A DNA stretch of 64,000 nt, from positions 62,001 through 126,000 of the forward strand of contig NZ_LBCQ02000015.1 of the NCBI RefSeq assembly GCF_001014615.2, given 5' to 3'. The notes under the pieces are model-generated. The model was not told the origin of the DNA. It ran no database searches and was given only the letters and a program-made list of their open reading frames with translations. How positions within the stretch are numbered: position 1 is the first letter of the stretch; every line of letters begins with the position of its first letter. This document shows positions 7,997-16,893 of this stretch, one piece after another. The translations under genes and the position numbers were made by a program. This stretch comes from Aquamicrobium sp. LC103 (GTDB lineage: Bacteria > Pseudomonadota > Alphaproteobacteria > Rhizobiales > Rhizobiaceae).

Positions 7997-9189
7997 ACCC
8001 GCAGATGCCCCCCAAGACGGCCCTCGACGGATTGAAGGTGCTGGATCTGACCCGCCTTTTGCCGGGTGCCTTCGCAACACAGATCCTGGCCGATATGGGC
8101 GCCGATGTGCTGAAGGTCGAACAGCCCGGCAGCGGCGACTACAACCGCGCCTTCGCCCCCATCGCCAAAGAGGAATCGGGGTCTTTCCTGCTGCTCAACC
8201 GCAACAAGCGCAGCCTGACCCTGAACCTCAAGACCGATGAGGGCAAGGATATCCTACGCGATCTGGTGCGCGGTGCCGATATCCTCATCGAGGGTTTTCG
8301 CCCCGGAGTGATGGACAGGCTGGGCATTGGCTATGAAAGCCTGCGCCAGATCAATCCCGGGCTGATCTACTGCGCCATCTCCGGCTATGGGCAGACCGGC
8401 CCATGGAGGCTGCGCCCCGGCCATGACATGAATTATCTGGCCGAGGCAGGGGCGCTGCAACTGTTCGGCAAGGCTGGCGAGGGGCCGATTGTACCGGGCC
8501 TGTCGATCGCCGATGTGGGTGGCGGCTCGCTGATGGCCACCACAGGAATTCTCGCCGCGCTCTGGTCGCGGATGCGGATGGGACAGGGTCAGTTCGTCGA
8601 CATCTCGATGCATGACGGCGCGATTTCCTGGCTGTCTCTGCACGGCGCGGAGACGCTTTTCGCCGGAATAGAGCCTAAAGGCGGAGAACGCCCCTTCATC
8701 GGGCAGGCCGCGTGTTACAACATCTACGAATGCGCCGATGGCCGCCATGTCGCGCTTGGCATAATCGAAGAGCATTTCTGGGAACGCTTCTGCCGCGTCT
8801 TCGGCACACCAGAGTTCATCGGCAGGCAATGGCCGGAGGGAGACGAGGCCAGAGCCCAGAAAGCTGCCCTCCAGGAACGTTTCCTGACGAAGACCCGCGA
8901 TGAATGGGTGGCCGAGTTGGACTCGGTCGATATCCCGTTCGGCCCTGTCCTCGGCATCGCCGAGGCGCTGGAGACCGACCACGCCCGCGCCCGCGAAATG
9001 CTGCTGGAGATCGACCATCCGGCCGAGGGACGCGTACCGCAGTTGGGTTTCCCAATTAAGCTGTCGAACACGCCCGCAACGATCCGTTCGGCACCACCAT
9101 TGCTCGGCGAACACACGGACGAGGTTCTGGAAGCCCTCGGCTACGATGCACCCCGGATCGGCGCCCTGAAAGAGGCAGGCGCCGTCTGA
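7990..9189 (+). CDS. CaiB/BaiF-family protein, alpha-methylacyl-CoA racemase-like
   Basis: 399-residue family III CoA-transferase fold. N-terminal VLDLTRLLPGAFATQILADMGADVLKVEQP and RNKRSLTLNLK are diagnostic. Two sites point to the racemase branch: H145 in GHDMNYLAEAGAL and D175 in ADVGGGS correspond to the catalytic His/Asp pair of 2-methylacyl-CoA racemases, whereas transferases keep only the aspartate. It starts inside the SDR gene (7-base overlap), so the longer upstream reading frame is not used. A racemase would let both enantiomers of a 2-methyl-branched acyl-CoA enter the pathway; CoA transfer remains possible. Confidence 0.85.
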   Translation: MLNPQMPPKTALDGLKVLDLTRLLPGAFATQILADMGADVLKVEQPGSGDYNRAFAPIAKEESGSFLLLNRNKRSLTLNLKTDEGKDILRDLVRGADILIEGFRPGVMDRLGIGYESLRQINPGLIYCAISGYGQTGPWRLRPGHDMNYLAEAGALQLFGKAGEGPIVPGLSIADVGGGSLMATTGILAALWSRMRMGQGQFVDISMHDGAISWLSLHGAETLFAGIEPKGGERPFIGQAACYNIYECADGRHVALGIIEEHFWERFCRVFGTPEFIGRQWPEGDEARAQKAALQERFLTKTRDEWVAELDSVDIPFGPVLGIAEALETDHARAREMLLEIDHPAEGRVPQLGFPIKLSNTPATIRSAPPLLGEHTDEVLEALGYDAPRIGALKEAGAV

Positions 9190-9227
9190 CGGACAGGAAC
9201 GGACTTCATCCAAGGGAGGAAGGACAT

Positions 9228-10871
9228 ATGCCCCGCAACATGCAGGATTACGACGCGACGCGCGCCAGCTTTCGCTGGCAGGTGCCCGAAAGGTTCAACT
9301 TCGCCACCAATGTCGTCGATCATCTCGCCGGCGAAACCGACGGTCTGGCGCTGATCTGGGCCAATGCCGCCGGCGAGGAACGGATCTTCCGTTTCTCGGA
9401 CATTTCGGCGGCGTCCAAACGCGCGGCCTCGGCGCTTGCGGCGCGGGGGATCGGCAAGGGCGATGTCGTGCTGGTGATGACCCCGCGCATCCCCGAGTGG
9501 CAGATCGCCATGGTGGCCTGCCTGCGTCTTGGCGCGGTCGCCATTCCTTGCATCGAGATGCTGACGTCAAAGGATCTGGCCTTCCGCATCTCTCACGCCG
9601 GAGTCAAGGGCGTGATCTGCCGCGCCTCCCACGTCGCCAAGTTCGACGGCATTTTAGAAAACACCCCTGTCCGCCTGTCGATCGGCGGCGCGCGCGCCGG
9701 CTTCGACGACTGGGACAGCGCGCTGGCCATGGCCGAGCCAGAGATCACACCGGCCGAGGTCATGGCCGACGATCCGGCGGTGCTTTATTACACCTCGGGG
9801 TCCACTGGTATGCCCAAGGGCGTGCTGCACGCGGCGCGCGGGATCTATGCTTGGCGCGGCTCGGCCGAATTCTGGCTGGACCTCGGCCCCGGCGATATCA
9901 TCTGGTGCACCGCCGATGTGGGTTGGTCGAAAGCCGGCACCTCGATCCTTTTCGGGCCATGGAGCGCGGGCGCTTGCAGTTTCTTCTATGATGGCCCCTT
10001 CGATCCGGCCGAACGCCTGCGCCTGCTGGCAAAATACCGTGTCACCGTATACTGCGCCCCGGGGACCGAATTGTTCCGCGTCGTCGACGAGGATATCGCC
10101 ACCCATGACCTAACACGCCTGCGCCATACGGTATCGTCGGGCGAAACTCTCAACCCAGTGGTTGCCGACCGCTGGCGCCGGCGCACCGGCATCCCCATCC
10201 TCGAGGCCTATGGCCAGACCGAAACGCTGATGACGCTCTTGAACTACGCCTGCAAAGAGGTCCGCGATGGGTCGATGGGCCTGCCGATGCCTGGATTGGA
10301 CCTCGACGTGATCGACGACTCCGGCCGCCGCCTGCCCGCCGGAACCGAGGGCGAGATCGCGATCCGCCTGCCGGTGCCACAGATGATGCTCGGCTATCTG
10401 CACGACGAAGAACGCACCCTCAAATCCGTCATCGACACACCGGACGGCCAGTGGTTCCTTACCGGAGACCGCGGTGAACGCGATCTGGATGGATACTTCT
10501 ACTACAGGGGCCGACGCGATGACGTGATCAACTCATCCGGTTATCGCATCGGGCCAACAGAGGTCGAGAACGCCCTTCTCGAACATCCCGCCGTGCTCGA
10601 ATGCGCCGTCATTGGCAAGCCCGATAGTGAACGCGGCGAGATCGTAAAGGCCTTCATCGTGCTGCGCGAGGCGCAGCAGATGACTGAAGCCCTCGCCCGC
10701 CAGATACAGGAACATGTAAAGAAGTGTACGGCACCCTACAAATATCCAAGAGAGGTGGAAGCGGTGACAGATCTGCCCAAAACTCAGACCGGCAAGATCC
10801 AGCGCAAGGCGTTGCGCGACCTTGAAAAGGCCCGCATTTTCCGGACTCCAGAGACAGGCCCCGAAATCTGA
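9228..10871 (+). CDS. Acyl-CoA synthetase (AMP-forming), LvaE-like position
   Basis: 547-residue ANL-superfamily ligase that activates a carboxylic acid to its CoA thioester through an acyl-adenylate. P-loop TSGSTGMPKG at 189-198, YGQTET adenine motif, TGDRGERDLDGY hinge region and C-terminal catalytic lysine in PKTQTGKIQR are all present. It resembles medium-chain/acetyl-CoA synthetase-type enzymes. The start has an excellent GGGAGGA 8-13 bases upstream. It is the only complete synthetase in this cluster, so the imported acid is probably activated here before reduction and phosphorylation. Its stop overlaps the regulator start by one base. Confidence 0.9.
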   Translation: MPRNMQDYDATRASFRWQVPERFNFATNVVDHLAGETDGLALIWANAAGEERIFRFSDISAASKRAASALAARGIGKGDVVLVMTPRIPEWQIAMVACLRLGAVAIPCIEMLTSKDLAFRISHAGVKGVICRASHVAKFDGILENTPVRLSIGGARAGFDDWDSALAMAEPEITPAEVMADDPAVLYYTSGSTGMPKGVLHAARGIYAWRGSAEFWLDLGPGDIIWCTADVGWSKAGTSILFGPWSAGACSFFYDGPFDPAERLRLLAKYRVTVYCAPGTELFRVVDEDIATHDLTRLRHTVSSGETLNPVVADRWRRRTGIPILEAYGQTETLMTLLNYACKEVRDGSMGLPMPGLDLDVIDDSGRRLPAGTEGEIAIRLPVPQMMLGYLHDEERTLKSVIDTPDGQWFLTGDRGERDLDGYFYYRGRRDDVINSSGYRIGPTEVENALLEHPAVLECAVIGKPDSERGEIVKAFIVLREAQQMTEALARQIQEHVKKCTAPYKYPREVEAVTDLPKTQTGKIQRKALRDLEKARIFRTPETGPEI

Positions 10872-11608
10872 TGCAATCTGACGCTACAATGCCACAGCCC
10901 GCCTTTCGCGCCTTCGCAGCCGAAATCGAGCGCAAGATCATATCCGGCGAGATTAAGCCGGGCGACGCCCTTCCCTCCGAAGCCAAGCTGGCGGAAGAAT
11001 TGGGCGTCAATCGCTCGACCGTTCGGGAGGCCATTCGGGTTCTCGAGCAGAATGGTTTTGTCCGACGTGAGGTAGGGAAAAAGAAGCTCTTCGCCTCCTT
11101 GCCGCAATCAGGTGAGATCTCGCAGCGGCTGAAGATGGCCATGGTGCTCAATCAGGTCACCTTCGAGGAATTGTGGGAGGCAATGTATGCATTGGAGCCT
11201 GCCGCCGCGGATGCCGCCTCGCGGCGACGGACGGAGGCTGATATCGAGGCACTCGAGCGGAACCTGGCCGACACAAGGGAAGCGCTGGCAGATTCCCTGC
11301 GATTGACAGAACTCGACATCGAGTTTCATCAGATAGTGGCAAAGGCAACCGCGAACCGCGCAATCGAAGCCGCACGGCTGCCTATCGGTGAACTATTCTA
11401 TCCGCCCTTTTTGGCGGTTATGTCGCGCTTGAACGCAAAGGAGCGTTTGCTTTACGCTCATGAGCAGATCGTCGATGCCATTCGTAAAGCCGATGCGCCG
11501 CGTGCCCGTGAATGGATGGAAAAGCATATCCTCGATTTCCGTCGCGGATACGAGCTTGCCAATTTGGGCATGGAGCGTCCGGCAATCCTGCCTGCGGGAC
11601 AGATATGA
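10871..11608 (+). CDS. FadR-subfamily (FCD) GntR transcriptional regulator
   Basis: 245 residues. The N-terminal winged helix is typical (EIERKIISGEIKPGDALPSE, then ELGVNRSTVREAIRVLEQNGFVRR). The C-terminal all-alpha FCD ligand domain includes the DIEFHQIVAKAT segment with aspartate and histidine expected to bind metal. It is translationally coupled to the synthetase gene (TGATG). The three TGGTCCGAC-type sites in 4759-4908 are the expected targets, with an acyl-CoA or acid as effector (inference). Confidence 0.85.
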   Translation: MQSDATMPQPAFRAFAAEIERKIISGEIKPGDALPSEAKLAEELGVNRSTVREAIRVLEQNGFVRREVGKKKLFASLPQSGEISQRLKMAMVLNQVTFEELWEAMYALEPAAADAASRRRTEADIEALERNLADTREALADSLRLTELDIEFHQIVAKATANRAIEAARLPIGELFYPPFLAVMSRLNAKERLLYAHEQIVDAIRKADAPRAREWMEKHILDFRRGYELANLGMERPAILPAGQI

Positions 11609-12369
11609 CAGCGATGCACCCGACGGACGGACGGGCACGTCACGTATTGGAAGCGATCAGTTCCCGCCGGGCAATCCGCGCCTTCCGGCCTGATCCGGTT
11701 CCGCACGCGGCGATAAGGCAGATTCTGGATGCCGCCGCGCGCGCGCCCTCGGGGTCGAATATTCAGCCTTGGCAGGTTGTCGTCGTTACCGGCGAGGCTC
11801 TTCGTCTGCTCGGAACGGAACTGGTCCGACTGTCTCTGTCGGGCGAGGCGGGCGAGACTGAATATGCCTACTATCCTCGGCAATGGCGCGAACCTTATCT
11901 GGCGCGGCGGCGAAAGGTGGGATGGGCACTTTACGGCAGTCTTGGAATCGAACGCGGTCAAACCGACCGGATGGCTAGGCAGCACGCGCGCAATTTTTGC
12001 TTCTTCGATGCCCCTGTGGGACTAATCTTCACACTTGATCGCGACATGGAGCAGGGCAGTTGGCTGGATCTTGGAATGTTCGTGCAGAATGTGATGATCG
12101 CAGCATGTGGGCTGGGACTTGATACCTGTCCGCAAGCAGCTTTCTGTTCCTACCACCAGTTGATTTCCAAGCGTCTCTCGATCCCGGCCGATCGACAAAT
12201 CGTCATGGGAATGGCGCTCGGCTACGCCGACCCCCGCGCCCCTGAAAACAACTTCGAAACTGAACGCGAACCTGTCGAGCAGTTTGCACGCTTCATCGAC
12301 ACCTTGCATTCCAATGAAGGTCGAAATGGTCCGCGTGTATCGGATTGTCCAGACGCACAAATCACATAG
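11605..12369 (+). CDS. Nitroreductase-family FMN oxidoreductase
   Basis: 254 residues. The N-terminal SSRRAIRAFRPDPV and ARAPSGSNIQPWQVVVV motifs are the FMN-binding signatures of the NfsB-like family, and GLGLDTCPQAAF plus MGMALGYADP are conserved further on. The start overlaps the regulator stop (ATGA), so it closes the kinase/ACAD operon. Family members reduce nitro compounds, quinones or enoyl groups with NAD(P)H; a redox step on a pathway intermediate is possible but not shown. Convergent with the kinase gene that ends at 12407; no clear terminator hairpin is seen between them. Confidence 0.82.
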   Translation: MTAMHPTDGRARHVLEAISSRRAIRAFRPDPVPHAAIRQILDAAARAPSGSNIQPWQVVVVTGEALRLLGTELVRLSLSGEAGETEYAYYPRQWREPYLARRRKVGWALYGSLGIERGQTDRMARQHARNFCFFDAPVGLIFTLDRDMEQGSWLDLGMFVQNVMIAACGLGLDTCPQAAFCSYHQLISKRLSIPADRQIVMGMALGYADPRAPENNFETEREPVEQFARFIDTLHSNEGRNGPRVSDCPDAQIT

Positions 12370-12406
12370 GCTGCCCTTACGCCCCGAGATTTGCGCGCGA
12401 ACCAAT

Positions 12407-13324
12407 TCAATAGAGATTTCCTTTCTGCAGGTCTCGAAGGAGGCGATCCACGGCAACGCGATCAGGGAAGCTAATTCGACCGCCCTCGCTGGCGCACTTC
12501 AAGGCCGCAGCGGCCGCTGAGAACCGAAGTCCTTCCTCTTCGGACATGCTGTTCGCCAACGCAAAGGCAAAGGCGCCATGGAACACGTCACCTGCGCCGA
12601 CCGTTTCAATTGCTCGCACGGGAAATGCGGGTAAGGACTGGATTTCGCCGCCACGCTTCAGCCATCGAACGCCTCTGCTTCCAAGGGTCACTGCCACGAA
12701 AGGCGCATCGGCGGCAGCCCGGCGCAAACCTTCGGCGGGATCGTTCGTGTTGTAGATTTCAGCAAGGCCCGGTTCGGAAAACACCGCATGGCTTGCGCAG
12801 CGCACCGCTTCCACCGTGCGCGGATCCGCGCCGGCGTCGGCGTCTAGAACGGCTGGAATACCTGCCTGCCGTGCTGCCGACAGCGTCGCCACCGCGCCCT
12901 CGATCCAGCGATTGTCGGCCAGCACGGCGTTGAGCGTTGCAACGGCGTGAAGAGGAAGCCACGCCGGATCAGGATCAAGCGCGTCGGAGCGATACAAAAC
13001 GATCGCCCTATTGCCAGCGCGATCGCTCAGCACCAGCGAATGGGAAGAAATCGCGTCGTCCACGATGCGGACGGTGTCAATGTTGACTTGGTCCTGCTTA
13101 AGCCCCTCGAGGACGCGCGCACCCTTGTCGTCACCGCCGAGGCGGCCCCACCATGCAGCGGAGCCGCCCAGCCGCGCAATCGTCACGGCTGCATTGGCCG
13201 CCATGCCGCCGCCCGTTTCGAAGTAGGACAGTGCCCGCGTCTTGCCATCCTCGCCTGGCAGACGATCCACGCCATAAACGAGGTCGAGTACCGCACCGCC
13301 GATGCAGGCAATTTGCACAGTCAT
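12407..13324 (-). CDS. yihV: PfkB-family sugar kinase, YihV-like (6-deoxy-6-sulfofructose kinase candidate)
   Basis: 305-residue ribokinase-fold kinase. ETGGGMAANAAV (36-47) and the ATP/catalytic motif TVGAGDVFHGA with D246 are intact. As recalled from E. coli YihV, the resemblance extends beyond family motifs: an IACIG start, LADNRW near 140, SHAVFSEPGLA, and LKCASEGGR at the end. YihV phosphorylates 6-deoxy-6-sulfofructose at C1. The frame is open upstream to 13495, but the ATG at 13324 has GGGGATGGA in front and clears the aldolase gene. Last gene of the operon, directly after the YihT-like aldolase, as expected for a kinase-aldolase pair. Confidence 0.82.
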   Translation of the reverse strand: MTVQIACIGGAVLDLVYGVDRLPGEDGKTRALSYFETGGGMAANAAVTIARLGGSAAWWGRLGGDDKGARVLEGLKQDQVNIDTVRIVDDAISSHSLVLSDRAGNRAIVLYRSDALDPDPAWLPLHAVATLNAVLADNRWIEGAVATLSAARQAGIPAVLDADAGADPRTVEAVRCASHAVFSEPGLAEIYNTNDPAEGLRRAAADAPFVAVTLGSRGVRWLKRGGEIQSLPAFPVRAIETVGAGDVFHGAFAFALANSMSEEEGLRFSAAAAALKCASEGGRISFPDRVAVDRLLRDLQKGNLY

Positions 13325-13421
13325 TCCATCCCCGGCTCGGTTAGCAGCTGACATGCGGCTGATCATGCGCTTTTTCGCATATCGGGCCGCAGGCTCGTTC
13401 ATGTCATAGGTACGCGACGGT

Positions 13422-14300
13422 TTACGCGCCGACCGCGCGATCAACGGTGTCGCAAAGGCGCTTGAGGCGATCAACCCCATCGATTTCAAGCGCATGTTTC
13501 ATGTCGGCGGCACCGATCGTGTTCTTCCACACGGCGCGGCCGGCCAGGAAACCGCTGGCGCCTTCGCGGCACGCCCATTCAACGGCGGTCGGGAACTGAT
13601 CGGGCGAAACGCCCGACGAGAGAACGACCCAAGGTGACTGGATGACACGGGTGAGTTCGGCACAGCGGCGACGGACTTCTGCTTCCTCGCCCGCGGCTCC
13701 CTGCAGGGGAACCTCGGCCTTGTAGAGATCCTGCCCGCGATTACCCAACTCCTTGGCGGCGGCCAGAATACCTTCTTGGAGATCATAGGCGCGGCCGTCG
13801 CGCGGCTTTCGCGACACCGGCTCGATGACGCTGATAAGGTCGGCGCGACGGCAGCGGGCGATGAACTCGTCCACCATGGCGATACGTTTCTCGGCGGCCT
13901 CGTCCGGGCGCCAGACCACCAGAAGCTTGAGCGCCTTGGCGCCCTGTTCCTTGACCTTCTCCGGAATGACGAGGTCATTCAGCGTCACATCGCCCACGAT
14001 CTCGTCGGCGCTTGCATGAAACTGGTCGGCAGCGGCGATCAGACCGCATCCGGGGGCGATAACCTTCTGTTCCATCGCCGGCGTCCAGGCAAAGTCCCGG
14101 TCGATCAGCACAGCCGAAGCATAAGGCGTCAGGGCCTTGAGCGCTTCCAGCTTGAAGTCGACGAGTTGCTGGTCGCTAACCGGGCCGCTCTGCTTCTCGG
14201 CAAACATGGCACGCATCGATTCGCGCTGGTCGATGGCGAGCATTGCGAAAGCACCCGAAGGGCGCGCGAGGGCGGAAAGATCACGGGCGGCATTGGTCAT
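13422..14300 (-). CDS. yihT: Class I aldolase, YihT-like (sulfofructose-1-phosphate aldolase candidate)
   Basis: 292 residues, the same length I recall for E. coli YihT. Shared features are PSGAFAMLAIDQRESMR near the start, ALKLLVVWR, the Schiff-base segment DLYKAEVPL with K194, and SSGV followed by GASGFLAGRAVW. YihT splits sulfofructose-1-phosphate into DHAP and 3-sulfolactaldehyde; related LacD enzymes split tagatose bisphosphate, but the FLAGRAVW form fits YihT better. AAGGAG lies 12 bases before the chosen start, slightly long, but no better codon exists. Pairing with the YihV-like kinase supports the assignment; the sulfonated substrate is not proven. Confidence 0.82.
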   Translation of the reverse strand: MTNAARDLSALARPSGAFAMLAIDQRESMRAMFAEKQSGPVSDQQLVDFKLEALKALTPYASAVLIDRDFAWTPAMEQKVIAPGCGLIAAADQFHASADEIVGDVTLNDLVIPEKVKEQGAKALKLLVVWRPDEAAEKRIAMVDEFIARCRRADLISVIEPVSRKPRDGRAYDLQEGILAAAKELGNRGQDLYKAEVPLQGAAGEEAEVRRRCAELTRVIQSPWVVLSSGVSPDQFPTAVEWACREGASGFLAGRAVWKNTIGAADMKHALEIDGVDRLKRLCDTVDRAVGA

Positions 14301-14334
14301 GGACGATGATAGCTCCTTGGATGCGTTCAGGCGC

Positions 14335-15402
14335 TCAGCGCAGATCATCTGCGATCGCGCGCGCAACGTCTGAGGTTGTGGCTGTGCCGCCCTGATCGGG
14401 CGTGCGGATGGTCGGATGTGCCGTCACGCGTTCGACGGCGGCGAGGATGGCCGCGGCAGAGGCGGTCTCGCCGAGATGCTCCAGCATCATCGCGCCGGAC
14501 CATATCGCGGCGATGGGGTTGGCAAGCCCCCTGCCCGCTATGTCGGGCGCAGAACCGTGCACCGGCTCGAACATGGACGGGACGTCGCCTGCGGGATTGA
14601 TGTTGGCCGCGGGCGCGAAGCCCAATCCGCCCTGAATGGCAGCGCCTAGATCGGTCAGGATGTCGCCGAACAGGTTAGACGCAACCACCACGTCAAGTGA
14701 GTCCGGCTGCATCACGAAGCGCGCTGCAATGGCATCAATATGGTAGCGGGTGACCGTGACATCCGGATAGTCCGCCGCGATCTCATCCGTCACGTCGTCC
14801 CAGAACACCATGGAATGCTTTTGGGCATTGGATTTGGTCACGGAAGCGAGGCGTCCACTGCGCTTGCGCGCCTGTTCGAAACCGTAGCGCAAGATGCGTT
14901 CCACGCCGCGCCGCGTGAAAATCGCGGTTTCCACGGCAACTTCGTCCGGCCCGCCGACATGAATGCGCCCACCTGCCCCGCTATATTCGCCTTCCGTATT
15001 CTCCCGGATGCAGAGGATATCGAACGCCTCCGCGCGCAAAGGGCCTTTCACCCCCGCCAGGAGCCGATGGGGTCTTGCACTCACATAAAGATCGAAGGAC
15101 TTGCGGATCGGTAGCAGAAGGCCGTGCAACGAAACGGAATCGGGCACGAGCTGCGGCCATCCGACAGCGCCGAGGAGAATGGAGTCGAAGGCGCGCAAGC
15201 TCTCGATGGCTTCTTCCGGCATCATCCGGCCTTCAGCCAAGTAATAATCGCAGGACCAGGGAAACCGGGTCGTTTCGAGCGTATAGCCGAAGCGCGAGGC
15301 ACCCGCTTCCAGAACCTCGACGGCCGCGTCGGTAACCTCGCCGCCGATCCCGTCACCGGGTATCAAGGCAATGCGGTGCTTCCTGGTGGATGAAATCGCC
15401 AT
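14335..15402 (-). CDS. Tartrate/isopropylmalate-type decarboxylating dehydrogenase (TtuC-like)
   Basis: 355-residue beta-decarboxylating dehydrogenase. IPGDGIGGEV at the N-terminus, WSCDYYLAEGRMMP typical of tartrate/D-malate dehydrogenases (TtuC/DmlA), RENTEGEYSG, and the NAD-binding EPVHGSAPDIAG are present. It normally oxidises and decarboxylates (R)-malate or tartrate. It overlaps the aldehyde dehydrogenase gene by one base, so it belongs to the operon, yet known sulfo-EMP pathways have no such step. It could process a C4 acid derived from the imported compound. A second, clearly different paralogue lies at 45086-46195. Confidence 0.82.
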   Translation of the reverse strand: MAISSTRKHRIALIPGDGIGGEVTDAAVEVLEAGASRFGYTLETTRFPWSCDYYLAEGRMMPEEAIESLRAFDSILLGAVGWPQLVPDSVSLHGLLLPIRKSFDLYVSARPHRLLAGVKGPLRAEAFDILCIRENTEGEYSGAGGRIHVGGPDEVAVETAIFTRRGVERILRYGFEQARKRSGRLASVTKSNAQKHSMVFWDDVTDEIAADYPDVTVTRYHIDAIAARFVMQPDSLDVVVASNLFGDILTDLGAAIQGGLGFAPAANINPAGDVPSMFEPVHGSAPDIAGRGLANPIAAIWSGAMMLEHLGETASAAAILAAVERVTAHPTIRTPDQGGTATTSDVARAIADDLR

Positions 15403-16853
15403 CAGAGACCAAGGCCTCCGATGCAGGTGTATTTGACGTTCATATAGTCACCGAGACCGTATTTGGAGCCTTCCGAGCCGAAGCCGGATTCCTTGACGCC
15501 ACCGAACGGTGCAACCTCGGTGGTCACGATGCCCTCGTTGACGCCGACGATGCCGCATTGAAGCCGCTTCGAAACGCGGAAGGTGCGGCCGAGATCGCGC
15601 GTGTAGAAGTAGCAGGCCAAGCCGAATTCCGTGGCATTGGCACGCGCGATGACCTCGTCTTCGGTTTGGAACCGGAAGACGGGCGCGACCGGCCCGAAGA
15701 TCTCCTCGCGCGCCAACGTCATGTCGTCGGTGGCATCGGCAATCACGGTGGGCTGGAAGAAGCTGTCGCCACGCTCGTCGCGGCCACCGCCCACAACAAT
15801 GCGGCCGCCCCTGGCGGTAGCATCCGCCACCATGGTCTCGGCCTTGGCAACGGCGTGACCGTCGATCAGTGGGCCAATCACCGTCCCGGCTTCAAGGCCC
15901 GAGCCGACGCGCAGCGCGCTTGTCGCGGCTGCGAGCTTTTCCACGAAAGCATCATGAATGCCGGACTGCGCATAGAACCGGTTGGTGCAAACGCAGGTTT
16001 GGCCCGCATTGCGGAACTTGGCGGCAATCGCGCCTTCGACGGCCCGGTCGAGATCGGCATCGTCGAACACGATGAAGGGGGCATTGCCGCCAAGCTCCAT
16101 CGACATCTTCTTGACCGTGCCTGCCCCTTGCGCGAGCAGGGTTTTGCCGACCTGCGTTGAGCCGGTGAAGGTAATCTTCTTCACAAGCGGGTTCGCGGTC
16201 AGTTCGCCGCCGATGGCGCGCGGAGAGCCTGTGACGACATTCAGCACGCCGGCCGGAATGCCGACCATCTCGGCCAGAAGAGCCCAGGCCAGCCCAGAAT
16301 AAGGCGTCTGGGACGCGGGCTTGGCGACAACCGTGCAGCCTGCGGCAAGCGCCGGGCCGATCTTGCGCGCCAGCATGGAAGACGGGAAGTTCCACGGCGT
16401 GATCGCGCCAACAACGCCGATCGGTTCCTTTGTCACGAGGATCTGACGGTCACGCCACGGCGATGGAATAACGTCGCCATAGGCGCGCCTGGCTTCCTCG
16501 GCGAACCAGAGGATATAGCTGGCGCTCATGCCCACTTCGCCCCGGGCTTCGGCCAGCGGCTTGCCCTGCTCACGTGTCAACAGCTCGGCAAGCGCATCCT
16601 GATGGTCAAGGATCGCGGCACTGAGATCGCGCAGGAATACCGCGCGTTCTGCCGCAGGACGGGCACCCCACTCACCAAGAGCGGCCTGCGCCGCCTCGAT
16701 CGCGCGGCGCGTCTCGACCGCGCCGGCATCAGGAACCGTGCCGATCGCCTCGCCGCTGGCTGGATCGCTCACCGTGATCTCGCCGCCGCCGTCGGCGCCG
16801 CACCATTGACCGTCGATATAGATCCGCTCGCGCTTGAGCTCGTTCCAGTTCAT
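15402..16853 (-). CDS. GabD-type aldehyde dehydrogenase (sulfolactaldehyde dehydrogenase candidate)
   Basis: 483-residue NAD(P)-dependent aldehyde dehydrogenase. [19 protein letters not shown], catalytic E253 in MELGGNAPF and nucleophile C287 in NAGQTCVC are present. It groups by motif with succinate-semialdehyde dehydrogenases. Known sulfolactaldehyde dehydrogenases of sulfo-ED bacteria belong to this GabD-like group, so it could convert the aldolase product sulfolactaldehyde to sulfolactate (inference from context). E. coli instead reduces this aldehyde with YihU, which is not seen here. Start 16853 gives the normal N-terminus; Zn-dehydrogenase stops 40 bases upstream. Confidence 0.85.
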   Translation of the reverse strand: MNWNELKRERIYIDGQWCGADGGGEITVSDPASGEAIGTVPDAGAVETRRAIEAAQAALGEWGARPAAERAVFLRDLSAAILDHQDALAELLTREQGKPLAEARGEVGMSASYILWFAEEARRAYGDVIPSPWRDRQILVTKEPIGVVGAITPWNFPSSMLARKIGPALAAGCTVVAKPASQTPYSGLAWALLAEMVGIPAGVLNVVTGSPRAIGGELTANPLVKKITFTGSTQVGKTLLAQGAGTVKKMSMELGGNAPFIVFDDADLDRAVEGAIAAKFRNAGQTCVCTNRFYAQSGIHDAFVEKLAAATSALRVGSGLEAGTVIGPLIDGHAVAKAETMVADATARGGRIVVGGGRDERGDSFFQPTVIADATDDMTLAREEIFGPVAPVFRFQTEDEVIARANATEFGLACYFYTRDLGRTFRVSKRLQCGIVGVNEGIVTTEVAPFGGVKESGFGSEGSKYGLGDYMNVKYTCIGGLGL

Positions 16854-16893
16854 GATCGATCCATTCCGTTGCAGAGAGGAAGCGCCGATGGCG

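Noticed and set aside
8254-9213. Minus-strand open frame of 319 codons opposite the CaiB gene
   Set aside because: GC-driven shadow; the plus-strand gene has family motifs and operon overlaps.
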